In this document: positions 25,201 to 40,200 of the stretch, piece by piece
Numbering within the stretch: position 1 is the first letter of the stretch
Layout of the letters: every line of letters begins with the position of its first letter
Source: Symsagittifera roscoffensis
Lineage: Eukaryota; Xenacoelomorpha; Acoela; Convolutidae
NCBI RefSeq assembly: GCF_963678635.1
Contig: NC_087064.1
Location: forward strand, 33,890,369 to 33,954,368
Length of the DNA stretch: 64,000 bases
Direction of reading: 5' to 3'
Translations under genes and position numbers: made by a program
The notes under the pieces: generated by a model
The model's database searches: none
What the model saw: only the letters and a program-made list of their open reading frames with translations
Told to the model about the DNA's origin: nothing

Positions 25201-28200
25201 GGAAACTCGGCAATATGACTAATTATGAAATTAAAATTTCAGAACCACTTTAAGATTTACCTATTAGAGTTGCGCAAGATGCAAACTTCAGGAGAGACAA
25301 TGAGTTATCCAACACCTCTTTGGCTTCCAAAACCTTAGAACAGTCAGTCAATTAAACTGAAACTCTTTCGCTTCTCCTTGTCGATTCATAAATACTTCTA
25401 TCAATCACTCTCCAAGCAACTGTTGATCATTCGGATGTTTTTCCTTGATAATTTGCATGTTCTACACATCTGAGAAAATACTCTGAACTCTTACCGGTGG
25501 TGCGAGTAGATTGTGTTTGTTTAACAAAGAGTACAACTCCCTCAGAGCCGCAATCCACTTGTTGCACTTCTCTTCGCTGTCACACAGGCAGAGCACAGTG
25601 TGTTTGGTGAGGGTGGGGGCTCTGGTGCTGCTGCCACAGATCTTGAAGATACACGGCAGGTCTTTCCTGCTCGCATGGATCACGTCATTCTGGGTCACTG
25701 AACTCACAGAAAAGTTCTCGTCTCTAAAACCACAAATACGTTTCCAAAACCGAATTCAAAAAACCTTTCTTTGGCATTGCCAAAAAACTCATAAAATATC
25801 CCCTCAAATTGATCTCCACGAAATTAGAAGAAGTTAGCGCCAACAAAAACCTCAAAATTTCTAAATTTGTTTTACAAACTTGCAGATTTATTATTTGCGC
25901 TCTGACTGAAATCAAACTGAAATAAACAAAACTTACTTCATATCAATACATTCTGTGATCTTCAGAGTCTTCCTGACTGATCCACTCGAACCCTGACTGC
26001 TATTTGAGCCACTGGAACTGTTCGACAGACTCTTCCCGCCATTCTCGACACAATCGAACAAAAAGAACTTGTAGTCGCACGTCACCGCATACTGTCGCAC
26101 CCATCCCTTCTTAACCCCGCCCCCACTTCTTGGAATCTTCACGTATCCCTCGTAGGCAGTTCCAATTCCCGTCTGCGGATCAATCCCTAGATGTGACTTC
26201 ATTTGTTCCGCTGGCATCGGGCAAATACTGTGCTGCAAACTCTCTACGCATCTTGGATGACACATAAAAGAGCACGAGGTGCATTTGACAGCTTGTCGCG
26301 CTAGTCCCAGCATAAGAGACATACAATGACAACATTTGGTGGGTTCCAATAACGTGTGACCTTCAAACTTGTGCTGTGTTTGACTAGTCACACTTCTCGG
26401 AGAGTGCATCATCATGTGATTTGTCATCGTTGATCCTCCTGTAGGTGAAGAAACTGATCGATTTGTCGAAAAAGGTCTGTTGCTGCCGTGTTGGCTAGAT
26501 TGAAATTGTGCAGATTCGATTGGAGTTAAACTCGATTGAGAGTCGGATGCATTGGTATTGACCGATAACTGATGTTGCGACATTAGAGGAACTTTCGCTG
26601 GAATCGGTGGGGCTCCTGGGTGCGATACATCAGCAACCGGTGACATTGATTGTCGATGATTCATAGATTCAGCATCTTCATTATCCCTAACAGGTGTTTG
26701 CATTCTAGGCGAGTAATCAACTGCTCCGACAGCTGATGATGTTTCGGGATATTTTTGTCCCAAAGCTGCCATTGGGTCATTAAGAAAATGAAGAAATGAC
26801 ATATCGGATACGTTCCGCGACACTGTCCCACAGGTGTTGATTGTTAAATATCCATTGTCGACACCGTTTAGAGCATCTCTCATATCGTTTTCTGGGTCGG
26901 TCGAAAACTCGTTGTTATTGTTACAGTAATTCATGTGCTCGCGGAGAATGTCTAGCTCTCGTTCATAATCGTCTAGTTTCTCTTCCAAAGTCATGACCTT
27001 AAATTAACGGAATACATTGAAATTGATTTGTGTCATCAAGATGATTTTCAACTAAGACTGAACTAGTGATTCATTTCATCTGCTCGTACTTGTATTGTTC
27101 GCTAAGTTCAAAGTCATAGATAGCACTGTAGTAGTAATACATAAAGCAGTCGTATCACCGAATATTAAACAGCTAATTTGCTTCTAAGCGGTAATTAGTA
27201 AGAAGATTTGTTATAGGTTTTCAAATTACTCCGCGATGTGACTCAAACTAGGCTATTAATTCAGAAGTTAACTCCAGGACCTCAATGTAACTATTTGTTT
27301 ATTCGAACCACCATCGTAGTAAGAGATTGCACAAGTCATCTGCTTAGTCTATAAAATAACTTCAGCTAGCGATGTAAATCTTAATTGTCAACATACGGGA
27401 CTGTATTTTTTCACCTAAATGGGCAAGAAACATGCGTTTTATGGTCACTACGGAATTTCTAAGAAATCAATTTAGTCTGACTAGCAAACATTTCAGATCG
27501 CTTTCATTTGACACCGAGAGAGTTCCGTAATAATGTGTTATGTATTTATAATCAATACTGAAAATGATTAATTAGTGACGTTCACTGACGCTTTTTTTTG
27601 TGTTTGTGAATTGTGATTTTAAAAACTAGCTTTCGTAATCTTTTATTAACTATTACGGTTTTTGACTGTCCGCTTTTTGCAACAAGAAGTCGACTGTGAT
27701 TCATAATACACGTTGCGTAAAAATTATTATGCGTCGGATGTGTTGGAACAGATAAAAGATTAACTTTTGATCATATAGAGAATTGAATAAAACTGTATTG
27801 CATGGGCTAATCAGTTTTGGATCGACAATGCTTTGACATCTATTTTAAAATCTTCAATGTTCACTAAATTGCAGAAATTGATAAATTTGAAATTTTTCCA
27901 AGAAAAAAAAGGTTGTCAAGGTCTGAAAAAACAAACAAAAAAACATTGGACAGACTTAACAAATTTTTATCTAGCTCTTGAATATTTTTTTATCTATCAT
28001 TCCAAAAAGTGTACTTAAACCAGTAGCGGGCTATGGGGCGACCGCCTCCCCCCCCCCCTCAAATCGTTTTGCTAAATTTTCCCAAAGGTCCATTTTTGGC
28101 TGGCCAACTCCAAAAATCTTCTAAAGGCGCCTTTGGCGCCAACATAACTAAACTTGAGGGGCGAGCGCGCGCGCCGAAACATCGCAATTTTGTAGTAATT

Positions 28201-31200
28201 TTTTAAAAAGTTTTTGTTTAAACTTGCCTGCTGCTCCAAAAAATTTTGACTGTTCTTTTAGTATTTTCGGAGAGCTCGCAAAATCAAATTAGTCGACCTA
28301 AAAAAGGTTGATAAAATTTTTTGAAAAACCTCCCCCTGACTTAAACCTTACTATGATACCTACTTAGAAAAAAAAGCAATTGAGCAGTCAAATTTGGAGG
28401 CAAAATTTGCAACTCCTGAGAATAGTATGACAGCACCCCAACTTCAGGGTTGGGAATTTCAAATGTGATATCTTTTAAATTTAAGTTCTTTGAAAATTTT
28501 GAAAAAAAAAAATCACTAAAAAATACTATATCTCGGAAACTGAAAAGGGTTTGAGCCGTCACATTTTGAGGCAAGATTTGCAGCCACTGACAGCAGTTTT
28601 GAAAATTTCAAACTTAGCTTTTTAAAAATCACAAAAATTGTCGTATCTTGTAACTAAAAGGATTTGGGTATACATAATTGGAGGCACAATTCACAACCGC
28701 GGGGGAAACCTGACAGCAATCCATTATTAGGTTGCTAACTTCAAACATGATGAAATAAACACTGAATCCAGAAACGACGATCAAAAAAGTTTCTTATGCA
28801 TTGCAATGTACGATTTCACCCTCAACTTTTCCTTTGATCTATGGTTGGTCCTTTTGATTTCATTAAAAACTTCTAACACTATCGATTATCCACCTTGCCA
28901 ATTTTCTCTTATGGCTTGATAACTTAATTCTATCTTCAGAGCTGGCAGTGCAATTGAAAACTTCTTTCAACCTTATTCACTTGGCTGCTTCATTTTCAAC
29001 TTATTAGTCCCTCCGTACTTTACCTGTTGACTTTCTGTTTATGCTTGTTGAAGCTTATGATTTTTGTTCCGACCATTTTCGAAGAGTGGTACAAAATTAG
29101 CACGCAGAGCCCTTTTTTGACTTTTTTTTCCACAAGCAGAGCTCATACGGGGGTCAAGTGTAATATCAAATTGAAGCCGGATAGGTCGTGACTAAAAAAA
29201 TTAGAAAAACAGTTCCACATATTTTCAATTTTCCGACTAAATAAGCCAAACATTGCAGAAAGGCTGACCTCCTCAATAACTTCTTCGACAAAATTATCAT
29301 TAAAAAAACTGTTAAGTCTCATTATTGCGCTTTCATCTGATACAAAACAAGACAGCCGCTAAGTCGGAAACAAAATCGGAAAAAAAATCGAGAAAAAAAC
29401 TAGATCTATCAGAATGAATAAGAATAATTTTGAACCAAAAACATGCCACGACAGTAGAATGTGAAATAAGCATCGGAAGAAAACTTACCAAGCGGTAACA
29501 AAGCCGAAAACAGCTAAGCACACCCTAGAAACATACACATCTACAAACAAATTTTTAGACGCAATATGAGACCATTAAGCTGATAAAATATAGTTCGAAC
29601 ATATCAAGCCGAGAAAAAAAGTAAAAGAACAAAATTGTTGTCATGGAAAACTTGAACTTTCATTTCTTTTAAGACTTAAGCAATTTGTTCAATGCAGAGA
29701 TGAGCAAAGAAATTCTGTTTCGATGCAAACAACTCAAAATAAGGCCAATAAGACCGTTTGCAAAAAAAACAGGTTCTGTAAGATACAAACCCAGGACCTT
29801 TGACACAAGAATAAACTTATACCTAATCGCAAGGTTGAACATAGCCAACATACAGTTGGAAAAGAGTCCGCGAACGCAAGTAAAAAAAATACTGACTTAA
29901 ATTTCAAAAAAATCTCAACTTTCCAATTTCAAAAAAAAAGATGCCCTTAAAGCTCTTTGATTTTCTGGAACAAGTTATTATTGGCACTTTTTTGATAAAA
30001 TTAACCCAATGTGAGAAAACTGGATCAATAGTTAAAACTTTTTTTCGCTGGGTAATCTTGCAATTAAATTCCATTTGCGAAATTAGTCATCATGGGTTTC
30101 AAAAGACTAGCCTCATTCTCGAAAAATATTTAAAACCGACTTGAGTGAAAGTGAGTTTGTTGGATTCTTTTTGAAATGTTCAAACCAGACAAATCAATGT
30201 TTCAGTTCATTTATAAAAAGATATCAATCTAACATGACCTGTTTTTTAAATATCAAAAAAGATGGCCTTAGGGCTCTTTGAATTTCTGGAACAATTTTTG
30301 ATTAATACTTTTTTGTTTAAATTGACCAAATTTGAGAAACTGGATCAATAGGTAAAACTTTTATTTCGCTGGGAAATCTGATAATTTATTTCCATTTATG
30401 GAAATAAAAAGTTGATCACGTTTTTCTTGACCTTTAAATTTTTGCTGTTCAACGGTGGAGTTTGCCTTTCTTTCAACAAAGTAAATGAAGTAAACTTAGA
30501 AAAAACTACAAGTCAAACAGCGAAAAATCAAAATTGAGCGTCAACAAATTTTATGAACTTTTCCTGAAAAAATCACCAAGGCCTAGTTAGTGGTAAATGA
30601 ATTCTCACTAAGAGGCAAATTAATATAAAATCTTCCACCTTAAGCCACTGCATCCCTTCGTACACAAAGAAACGAGTTTTATGCTGAAAATAACCATTAT
30701 TACAATAATTCCGGTGAAAAGAAAAACATTTCGATCTTGGGGAAAGCAAACATGCATCACAGGCGATGCAAAAGTATACGTCAAATTTCAAAAGACTAGC
30801 CTCATTCTCGAAAAATATTTAAAACCGACTTGAGTGAAAGTGAGTTTGTTGGATTCTTTTTGAAATGTTCAAACCAGACAGATAAATGTTTTGGTTCATT
30901 TATAAAATGATATCTATCTAACATGACCTGTTTTTTAAATATCAAAAAAGATGGCCTTAGGGCTTTTTGAATTTCTGGAACAATTTTTGATTGACACTTT
31001 TTTTGTTAAAACTAACCCGATTTGAGAAAAATGGATCAAAAAGGTAAAACTTTTATTTCGCTGGGAAATCTGATAAATAATTTCCATTTTCAAAATTAGA
31101 ATTTGATCAAGTTTTTCGTGAGCTTCACAATTTTGCTGTTCGATACTGGAGTTTGCCTTCCTTTTAACAATAGAAATGCACCGAAATTAAAAAGAAATCA

Positions 31201-34200
31201 AAAGTCAATCTGCGAAACAGTATTAAATCTTCCACCTTAAGCCACTGCATCCCTTCGTACACAAAGAAACGAGAGTCACGAAAAATCAAAACCACGAAAA
31301 ATCAAAATTGAGCGTGAAAAAAATTAAGACTTTCCTGAAACATAAAAAAAATCAGACCTATATAAGTCTTCACTACGTTCAGTCCTCTTAAAAACCAAAA
31401 ATCAAACCGCGAAAGATAAAACTTGAGCAAAACAAATGGTCTAAAAAACCACACGACCCAAACTTAAACAGACGGTATTCAGTTTGACCAATTAATATTT
31501 ATATTTATAATACCGCGTACCTTCTCTCTAGCTTCGTTCAGTTCTCTTGTCACCTCCTCCTTGGCTTTTATCTCGTGATCTAATGATGATGTCAGCTGTA
31601 AAAGCTCCTTTTTATCCACTTTATTGTTCCTTCTCTGCTGCCACGTGATATCATCTCCCCCTCCTGCTCTCTTGTTCGGCGTGGTTGCACCAACTAGAAC
31701 TGTTTGTTTCAGTTGGTCCATGTCGTCTTTCAAAAGTCGTGTGAGGTCTTCCAGGTATTGCCGAGATTCTTTCTCGTCATTTACCCTAAAATTTTCAGAA
31801 ATAACAATCTTGACTTCTTAATGATTCAATGACGCTGGGGAAAAATTATGCAGAGCTTATTTTAGCTAAAAAAATTAATTTGATTTTAATATAAATCCAA
31901 AAAAAAAATAAAAAAAAGAAACGTCTTTGATTAAGAAACGACAAATTTTCGCACCATCGCGCAATGCTCTCCACGTCCTTATCAAACTCTTCTTCGACTG
32001 ACACTTTCTGATTGAGTTTCTTGTTTTCTGCCTCGAAGTTCGAACAAGTCTCCATCAGGGACTTTATCTGAATCTCATATTTGTCCACCTAGAACAAATA
32101 TACACAACGTTTGAAAGAACTTTGTCAGGAAAAGACACTTAGCGATGAAATTGAATGTGGAATACTTGAATTATGATAATTGTCATCTATCTTCTGGCGA
32201 CTTGAACTCGATTATTTCGACGCGGAAGACATGGTATATGATAAAAAAAAATCATCTATCTAATTCCTTTATTTCGACGCGAAAGGCACAACACAACGCG
32301 CACGGCTTAGATTCATTTTAAAAAACTTCGTATTGACATTGCTGTATAACTATATCAGTTTACCTGGTGCAGTAGCTGTGACTTGTCAGATTGCAGTCTG
32401 GACAGACGTGTTTCACGGTCTACCAGTTGCTCCCTAGTGGAGTCCAGGTTGTGCTTCAGAAGCAACAAGTCTTTCTTCAGGTCAGCTCGACTGCTCTCAC
32501 TTTCAGAAAGCTCAGCGCTTACTTCCTAAAAGGGTGAATGATTGCGAGGGCTGAAAATACTGTTTATTGCCGGTTAATGCGTCGATGTGAAGGTTTTGTT
32601 GAGGACCAAAAACATCGAACGTCAAAAACATCAATCGAAAACATCGAAAAAGTACACCTTTTTGTCTTCATGCGAAACTCTAATCATTCGGTCCGATTAA
32701 ATATGAGCTACCAAAATCCTCTAAAGATAGCCAACAAATTATTCAAAGATAGCCAACAAATTATTGAAAAAATAACAATGAACTCTAAAAAAATAACAAA
32801 GGAACTAAAAAAACCAATTGACTTTTTTAAAAATATATTAAAAAATTTTAACTCACTTTCGAACCTTTCATTCAAATTTCTTTTTTGCGCCATTTGCAAT
32901 TTCGTAATTGGAGAGCACAATTTGCCTACTTATCAGCAAATTAACATGAAATCCATGTCAAGTCCCCGAAATTCAAATGATTTGAACTGAACTACAAATG
33001 AAATCAAAAGTCAAACCGCAAAAAAATCAAATTTGATAAGAACAAGTTTTAATACATTTTCCTGAGAAAAAAAAAACAAAAACAATAATGCGACCTAATA
33101 GGTGTCTTCACTAAAAAAATCAGACAACAGACAAACTGTCTAATTATCACGTTTCAAATCTCACCTCCATTCTGTTTTCCAACTTCTTCATTTCATTGCT
33201 ATGCTCCTCTGCATTCTGCTCCATCACTTGCTTCAACTTCTGGTTTTCCTGCAAGTACTCGTTCACTCCTGGAGTCCTCTGCATCATTCGCTCCTGCGCA
33301 GAGTCCAAGTCTCCCTCTAGACGCTTCACATCTTCCTCGTAAGTCATCCGGAGTCTCTTTTCCCTGTTTAGTTCTAGTTTTGAATCATCCAGCTCGTTTT
33401 CAAGCTGAAACGGAACTCAAAGATATTGAGGCTTTTGGGTCCCCATTAAATTAATTTGAATTTTAAAATGAAAGTTTAGATTAATTTAAATTAAAATCAA
33501 AGTTTTAAGCTAGAATGTCGGTATTTATTGACATCATGAATTTTTAAAATAAAAGAAACAAAACTGATATTTAGCCAAAATACTTTGCAACGTTAACTTT
33601 TGAAGAAAACAGACAGATGTGATACAGAGCTTCGCTCCACTTGCGATACAAAATTATAACCAACTGACAGTTTGTAAACAGTATTGAACGCAATTAAACA
33701 GAAAAAAAAACTAATTCGAGTTTTAACGAAAAATTATATGCCCATAAAGCTCCTTGATTTTCAAGTGCAGTTTATGATTAGTGCTTTTTAGACTCAACTT
33801 TTACCCAATCAAAAAAGTTTTAATTCCGCTGAGAAATCTGAACATTGAAATCCACTTACGAAACTAGAAGCCGATTGCATTTTTTGGTAATCTGTACACT
33901 TATGCTGTTCGATAGTGTAGTTTGCATTCCTTTTAACAATACAAATGAACTGAAAACTCAAAAAAAATTGCCGGAAAAAATCCCCAAGATCTAAATAAGA
34001 GTCTTCACTGGGTGCATTAACCTTTAATACATTTCAGAGTCACGGCGTACTAAATTGACTGCAAAACCAAACAACGTAGCCAAAAGACAGTTGTAAAGGA
34101 GTCAATGACCTCAATTGAACAAAAAAAAACTGATTTAATTTCTGAAAAAATCTAACTTTCGAATTTCAAAGAACATGGCCAACTGGCAGTTAGAAAAGAG

Positions 34201-37200
34201 TAATGAACGCAAGAAAACAAAAAAAAAACAGTGACTTTTTTGAAAAAATCTGACCTTTCGTATTTCAAACAATAGATGCCCTATAAGCTTTTTAACTTTC
34301 TAGAACACTTCATGACAATCTAAAAATTAAATTCCACTTTCGAAACTAGAAATCGTTCACGGTTTTTCGTGTCAATTCCACGTTATTATTTGGCGAGTGC
34401 TATTTACGCAACTTTCAGCAGATGAATTTCAATTAAACTCAGAAAGTGCAAATATACCTAAGTGCAATCATAAAGGCATTAAAATGTATGAATACACATC
34501 TGTAGTTATTGGAGCATTTTAAAACTTTTTCCTGAAAAAACGCGAAAAAAAATCACCAAGACCCATTTAAGAGTCTTCACAAAGTTCATTACGCTGAAAA
34601 AAACTAAGCGCTTTGAATTTCTAGAACACTGTATGCTTGGCGTTTGTCGATAAAATAAACCCAATTTGAGAAAACTGGATCAATAGGTAAATTTTTTGTT
34701 CCACTGGGAAATCTACTAAATTAGACTTTCGAAAATTGAAGACGATCAAGTTTTTTGTAGCCTTTGCACTTCGATAAAGGAGAGTTTGCCTTCCTTTTAA
34801 CAAAAGAAATTAACTGAACTTAAAAGAAATCAAAATCCAAACCGCGAAAAGTTAAATTAGAGCCTGAAGACAATTTCTGAAGCAAAAAACTCATCGCGAC
34901 CTATATAAGAGTCTGAACTACGTTCATCGGCTCTAAAAATCATCAAAACCTCTATATCTAAAAATCACTTCGTTTTTTGTCACTTAGAAACGTGAAGCCC
35001 AGTGAAAAACTTTAGAATAGAATCTGGCATAAGTAAAATACTTTTCGTCTGTCTGCATTGGCAGTCCTCAGCTGTGTTGACATCTGGTCCACCTTCGCGT
35101 TCAGTTCCTCAAGCTCCTCGTCCTTGTCCCTCAACACCCTCATTAGCTTCTGTTTCTCTTTCTGAGCATCACTCAGTCTAAAACACATTACCCTCTCATT
35201 GGGCTGACGATACTCATTAAGGAGTCTGTCGTATATGATTATGATTAAGACTTATTCCAAATAGCTTGTATTTCGAGTAGAAAGATTCAACAGATTTCTC
35301 CAATATTGTCCTCAAAGTCAACTTAACGGTTGGCTAAAAGGCGCGAACTCAATTATGACCTAATGAAGTTAATTTTTACGGACTTTTGCGTTCTGGTTTT
35401 TATTTATAACCCAATTCTTTAGGTGACTTTTACCGTGATTTTGGCAAATGCAATTGAAAAGAAGACACAATGCATAAAATATTGCTCTAATCTAGTACTC
35501 ACTTGAGTGTCATGTCAGAGTGGTCTTGGCTGGCCAGTTTCTTGGCCTGCAGTGCCTCCCTCAGCTCCTTGCTCTGCTGGCCCATCTGGTTGTACAGATT
35601 CTCTAGGTCATCCTTCAACTTCACCTTCTCCTGTCTCAACAGAGTGTTGATTCTCTCGTGGTTCCTCGCCTTGTCCAATGCCGCCGTCAACTCTAAACGT
35701 AAAATTGAGATCGTCAGATCAATAAGTCGATCACCTGTCATGATAGTGTCTCGCACCAAGGACGCTTTCTTTTTGGAGCTAGACTTTCATTTAATTCAGC
35801 CAAACCAATACTGTTTTAATGGTGATGTCACTGTAGGTTCTAGAAGCAAGCGTAGAGTACCAAAATACTCAAGAACACCTGAGTCTATTTTTTGTCAAAA
35901 TATAAAAAAAACATGTTCTAAGTATACGGTCAAATTGTAGAAGTGGCTTCAAGAATTGCACTCCCTCTCCAAAATGTATGCAACGATTAATCAATTCTGT
36001 CAATATACATAAAGTATCACCAGCTAATGATTGATGTTTTTGAATTTTCATACCTGAGCACTTCTTTTCCAACTTCTCCTTGTCTGCCTTCAAATGTTGC
36101 AAATTTGCACCGGAGAAGCCGTTGGTCATATGAGTGTCAACTAAATCTTCTTGAGAACCACTAGTTGTTTCTGTTCCGAGGCGGAGATTTTTGTCATTGA
36201 GCTTACTACAAAACAAGACGAGGAGTCTCAAATGATAGGCGGATCTAGGATATTCTTGAGGGCGCGGAGCCCAGATATTTCAAAATGAAATGCCTTCTTA
36301 TGGTTCAACAAAATTGATTTTCCGCACTTTCTTGAAAAGATTTAAACATTGAAAAGATTTAAAACATTTTATTAATCTAAAGATTTCCCCATCCTAGTAA
36401 ATTTTTCGAAACAATCGACAGTTTTTTTCAGCCCCCACTCTCCTCAAGTTTGATGGACCTATTTGCGAGACAATACGCAACTGGTTTTTTTTAAAGAAAA
36501 ATATAGAGAGATCATCTTTCGGCGAGTCGTTTAACTCAGCGGTCGGCGTATTCTTTTTGAAATCAATTAATTGAAAAAAGAATAAATAAAAAAAAATTTT
36601 CTTACAAAGTAGATGTGAACGTAAACCCAATGAAGGGCAGACTTTCTCCGGAGAAGACGGAAGGAAGAGTTCTGGACGACAGTGAATTCTAAAATCATTT
36701 CAAAATTGTAAGCTTCATTATCTCTTAATAGCTTCTTAAGAACTGTAAAAGTTTAAAATCAGAATGACAGCAAATACAGATTTCCAGATACTAACGATAA
36801 AACCCTAAACGTGAAACAGACTTGACTATTAAATATCAAAGCTTTAATTAACTCAACCTTCAGCTAAAACATTCAAAAAAATTCCAAAGCGAAATTCGCA
36901 TGATGCAGTTTGCTATTCAATGAGTTTTACCAACAACGTCAAAATTTATTCAATTGAGCAGATGATTTCCGAAAAAAAAAATTACTGATTTTAATGAAAT
37001 TTCTCAACTAAAGTTGAGAAAAATATATCAAAAAGCTTTTGCATTTTCAAAAACATGTTTGATTAACTTTTTTTCGATAAAACTAGCTCAAATTGAGACA
37101 CAGAGGCGAAACTCCACTTCATAAACAAAACCCACAAAAAGCCAAAATTTAGTTGTAAAAAGAAAAAAAGAAAGAGAAGGACACATGAATTTGAATCGAA

Positions 37201-40200
37201 GAAGCCAAATGACACCGCGAAAAGTCAAATTTGAGCAAGAGTGTTTTTAAAATCGTGCCTGAATAACAAAAAACATCAACATGACCTCAATGAATGACTT
37301 CTGTTCGTTCATTCGCATTTATACAAAGTCAATTCCTGTATTTGTCTTTCAAATTCATTCAATTAAAGAAGAGCACTCTGTCATTTAAGATATCTGATCT
37401 GAACCTGTAGTCGTTTGATGTCTGTTTCGTCAATGTCAAAGTTCGAAGTATCTTCGGGTCCTTTGATGTCCGGATGGTAGGGCGGTGCTGCAGTATGAAT
37501 TGTGTCAAAATCAACTGAGTTTGCAAACCATGGATGTTCTTTTATCTCTCCCAGTCCATTCTTGCCAAATCTCTTCTCTGCTTTGCACAGGAACCTAAAA
37601 AAGGGTATATAAACTGAGTAAGTTCAAAACAGTCAAGAAAACAACACGAATTAGCAAATGTCAAAAAGCAGCTCTATGAAGTGAAAAAAGAAGTAGAAAT
37701 AAGCCTCAAATTAGTAAAAACTTGGCCACGTATCGGATTCGATCCTCCAACCTAAATATTACGAGTCTCGCGCACTACCCACTCAGCCACGGACGCTTAC
37801 TATTACCCAAACCCAAACCCTAACCCTAACTACAAATAAAGCAGAGAATAGTTCCTATGAAATTTCCAATGCTACAGATCGTGATTTTAGCAAAAGTGCC
37901 ATCAAAATCCTTACTTCAACAACAGGTCTTTAGCTTCTTCCGAAACTTGAACATCGTCTGGGTACTTGAATGAGTCCTCGTGGTTCATGATTCTCCCATA
38001 TGTCTCCACTAATGACTCGGCGTAGAAAGGGGTCTCTCCGAACAGCATCTCAAACACCACCACTCCCAGGGACCACCAGTCGCAGCCAGCTCCGTAGCGT
38101 CCCATCCCATCTTCTTGTGCCTAACAGTATGCCGACAAGGTAAGAAACGACACAAAAAACGTGCCCAATATAAATCGTACTCCAGTTAGTAGTCGTAAAT
38201 GTTTCGCAATTCAAAACAATTCATTTATGCTTCCCAAAACGTATCTTGTTTCAAACTTACAAAGAAAAATACAAATGTTTCTTCTGCTTTAAGATTTACT
38301 TTTTTATACAACTTTCTTATTCATAGGGCAATGACATACAATGGTATAAATTAGCAGTCCAGTTACTTGCTTCCACATTTCAAATTTCTTTATGAGAACA
38401 TACCCTTAAAATTTCAGGTGAAATGTAATCTGGCGTCCCAACAGCTACATTGGAATGCACTAAACCATCTTCATGTAGCTTGAGACAGGATCCAAAATCG
38501 GCAAGTCTGATGTGACCTGAATTGTGCAACAGAACATTGTCTGGCTTTATATCTCTGTGCGCATAGCCCAATGTGTGCAACGCATGAATTGCCAGGGTCA
38601 TTTCTGCGGCATAGAAGCGAGCCATGTCTTCAGGAAACTTGTCTTCGTACTTACTCAGCAACGTCAACAGATCTCCGCCGGGATAATAATCCATGATTAA
38701 GTACTAAAAAAACAGCACTTAGTTCATTACTTATCAAATAATTAATAAAAACCGGTTAAAGAGCTATTCGCAAACTACGTGAAAACAAAAAAAAAACAGT
38801 CAACAGACTGCAGGAAAATTACAAGAGGCGAAGCATAGCTTAGCACCTGCGATGATTCATATCTGCGCTCAATCCAATGTTAATTCATCTTCCATGGATT
38901 GAGCCACAGTTTGCTGCATCGCATTTGAGGCGAAGTATAAATTCGCACCAACTGCGATGCAGCGAACTGTGAGCTTTAAAAAATGCCAAAGCTCAAGATA
39001 ATCTTTAATTAAACCAAGCTACGACTTAAGTGTTAGCGATATGTGTAGAATACTATATCCTAATTTCCAGAAACTTTTCACTCAGAGGCAAATTAATATA
39101 ACACTCAGAGGCAAATTAATATAAACACTGGAAGCCAGGCTTGATCTGCAACCGCTGCCTACCGGATTCAGTTGTCTTGGCTGATGATATCCCTCCACAG
39201 GACTTGACTCATACTGGTAGCGCGCCCGAGCACCAGTCTAGCGGCCTTTCTCAACTAATGGGATATCTAAGAATAGAGAACGTCCCTCCCGATTCCGAGG
39301 CTTCCACCTATCTCCGCAAGCTGCTCTCCGCTAAAGTCCCCATACTCAAACATGTCCCGAAAGGAGCAAGAGTCAACTTAGCCTGTCTCTATAGCGAAGT
39401 TATCATCGATATCTCCAAACACCCTGACGAAGTTTCCAATTGGCTGAAGCTTAAGAGTATCCCCGCCCACTGTCTGAAGGCGACTGACAGAGGAGGGAAA
39501 AAACACCGAACTAACCTCACCAGTTCAGTCAACTCAGCTATAAGATCTTTTTTCCGGCACAGCTGAGGTTCCGGAGCAGCCGAAAAAAAAGGCGAAGCCG
39601 AAAAGGGAAACAGAGAGTGGCAATATCCGAGGTATATACGGATAGCTTCACGCAATGACACGATGCCTGAAATTACACTCAAAATTGTAAATGAGATGGA
39701 AGAAAAACACCCCCGGCACAAGTTCGCCTATGCTGTTCAGGGAAACAAAGAACAAGAATGTATCACTACTGTGGGTTCTACGGTTCACTCTTGTATAAAT
39801 TCTTAGCCGGTGGGCCTGATAAATTGAGGCCCAAATTATCAAAGACATGATTGGAATGTGTAACGAAACATCAAACAAACTGATTGAAGACCTGACCGGG
39901 CTCACAAATATCATCTTGAGCGGTGGTGTACCGATTGATATCAGACCTTTCTTTTTCGGGGCAAACTTGTTCGCACTCAAAAAAACCTTCTTCCTGCGTT
40001 TGGCCCATAGCAGTCGGCAACACACTGCTATGTGTTGCCGATTGGCAGCGAAGTGTGCCGGCAAAGACCACGAACTATTAGAACAAAGAAGATGTTCATA
40101 TGGATCTACTCAACTGGGCTTCGGCACCAGAAATGGATGTGAGGCGGCAGTCCATGCCACCCGCAAATTCCTATCTTCTCCAGGCAGCGATGAACACGTT

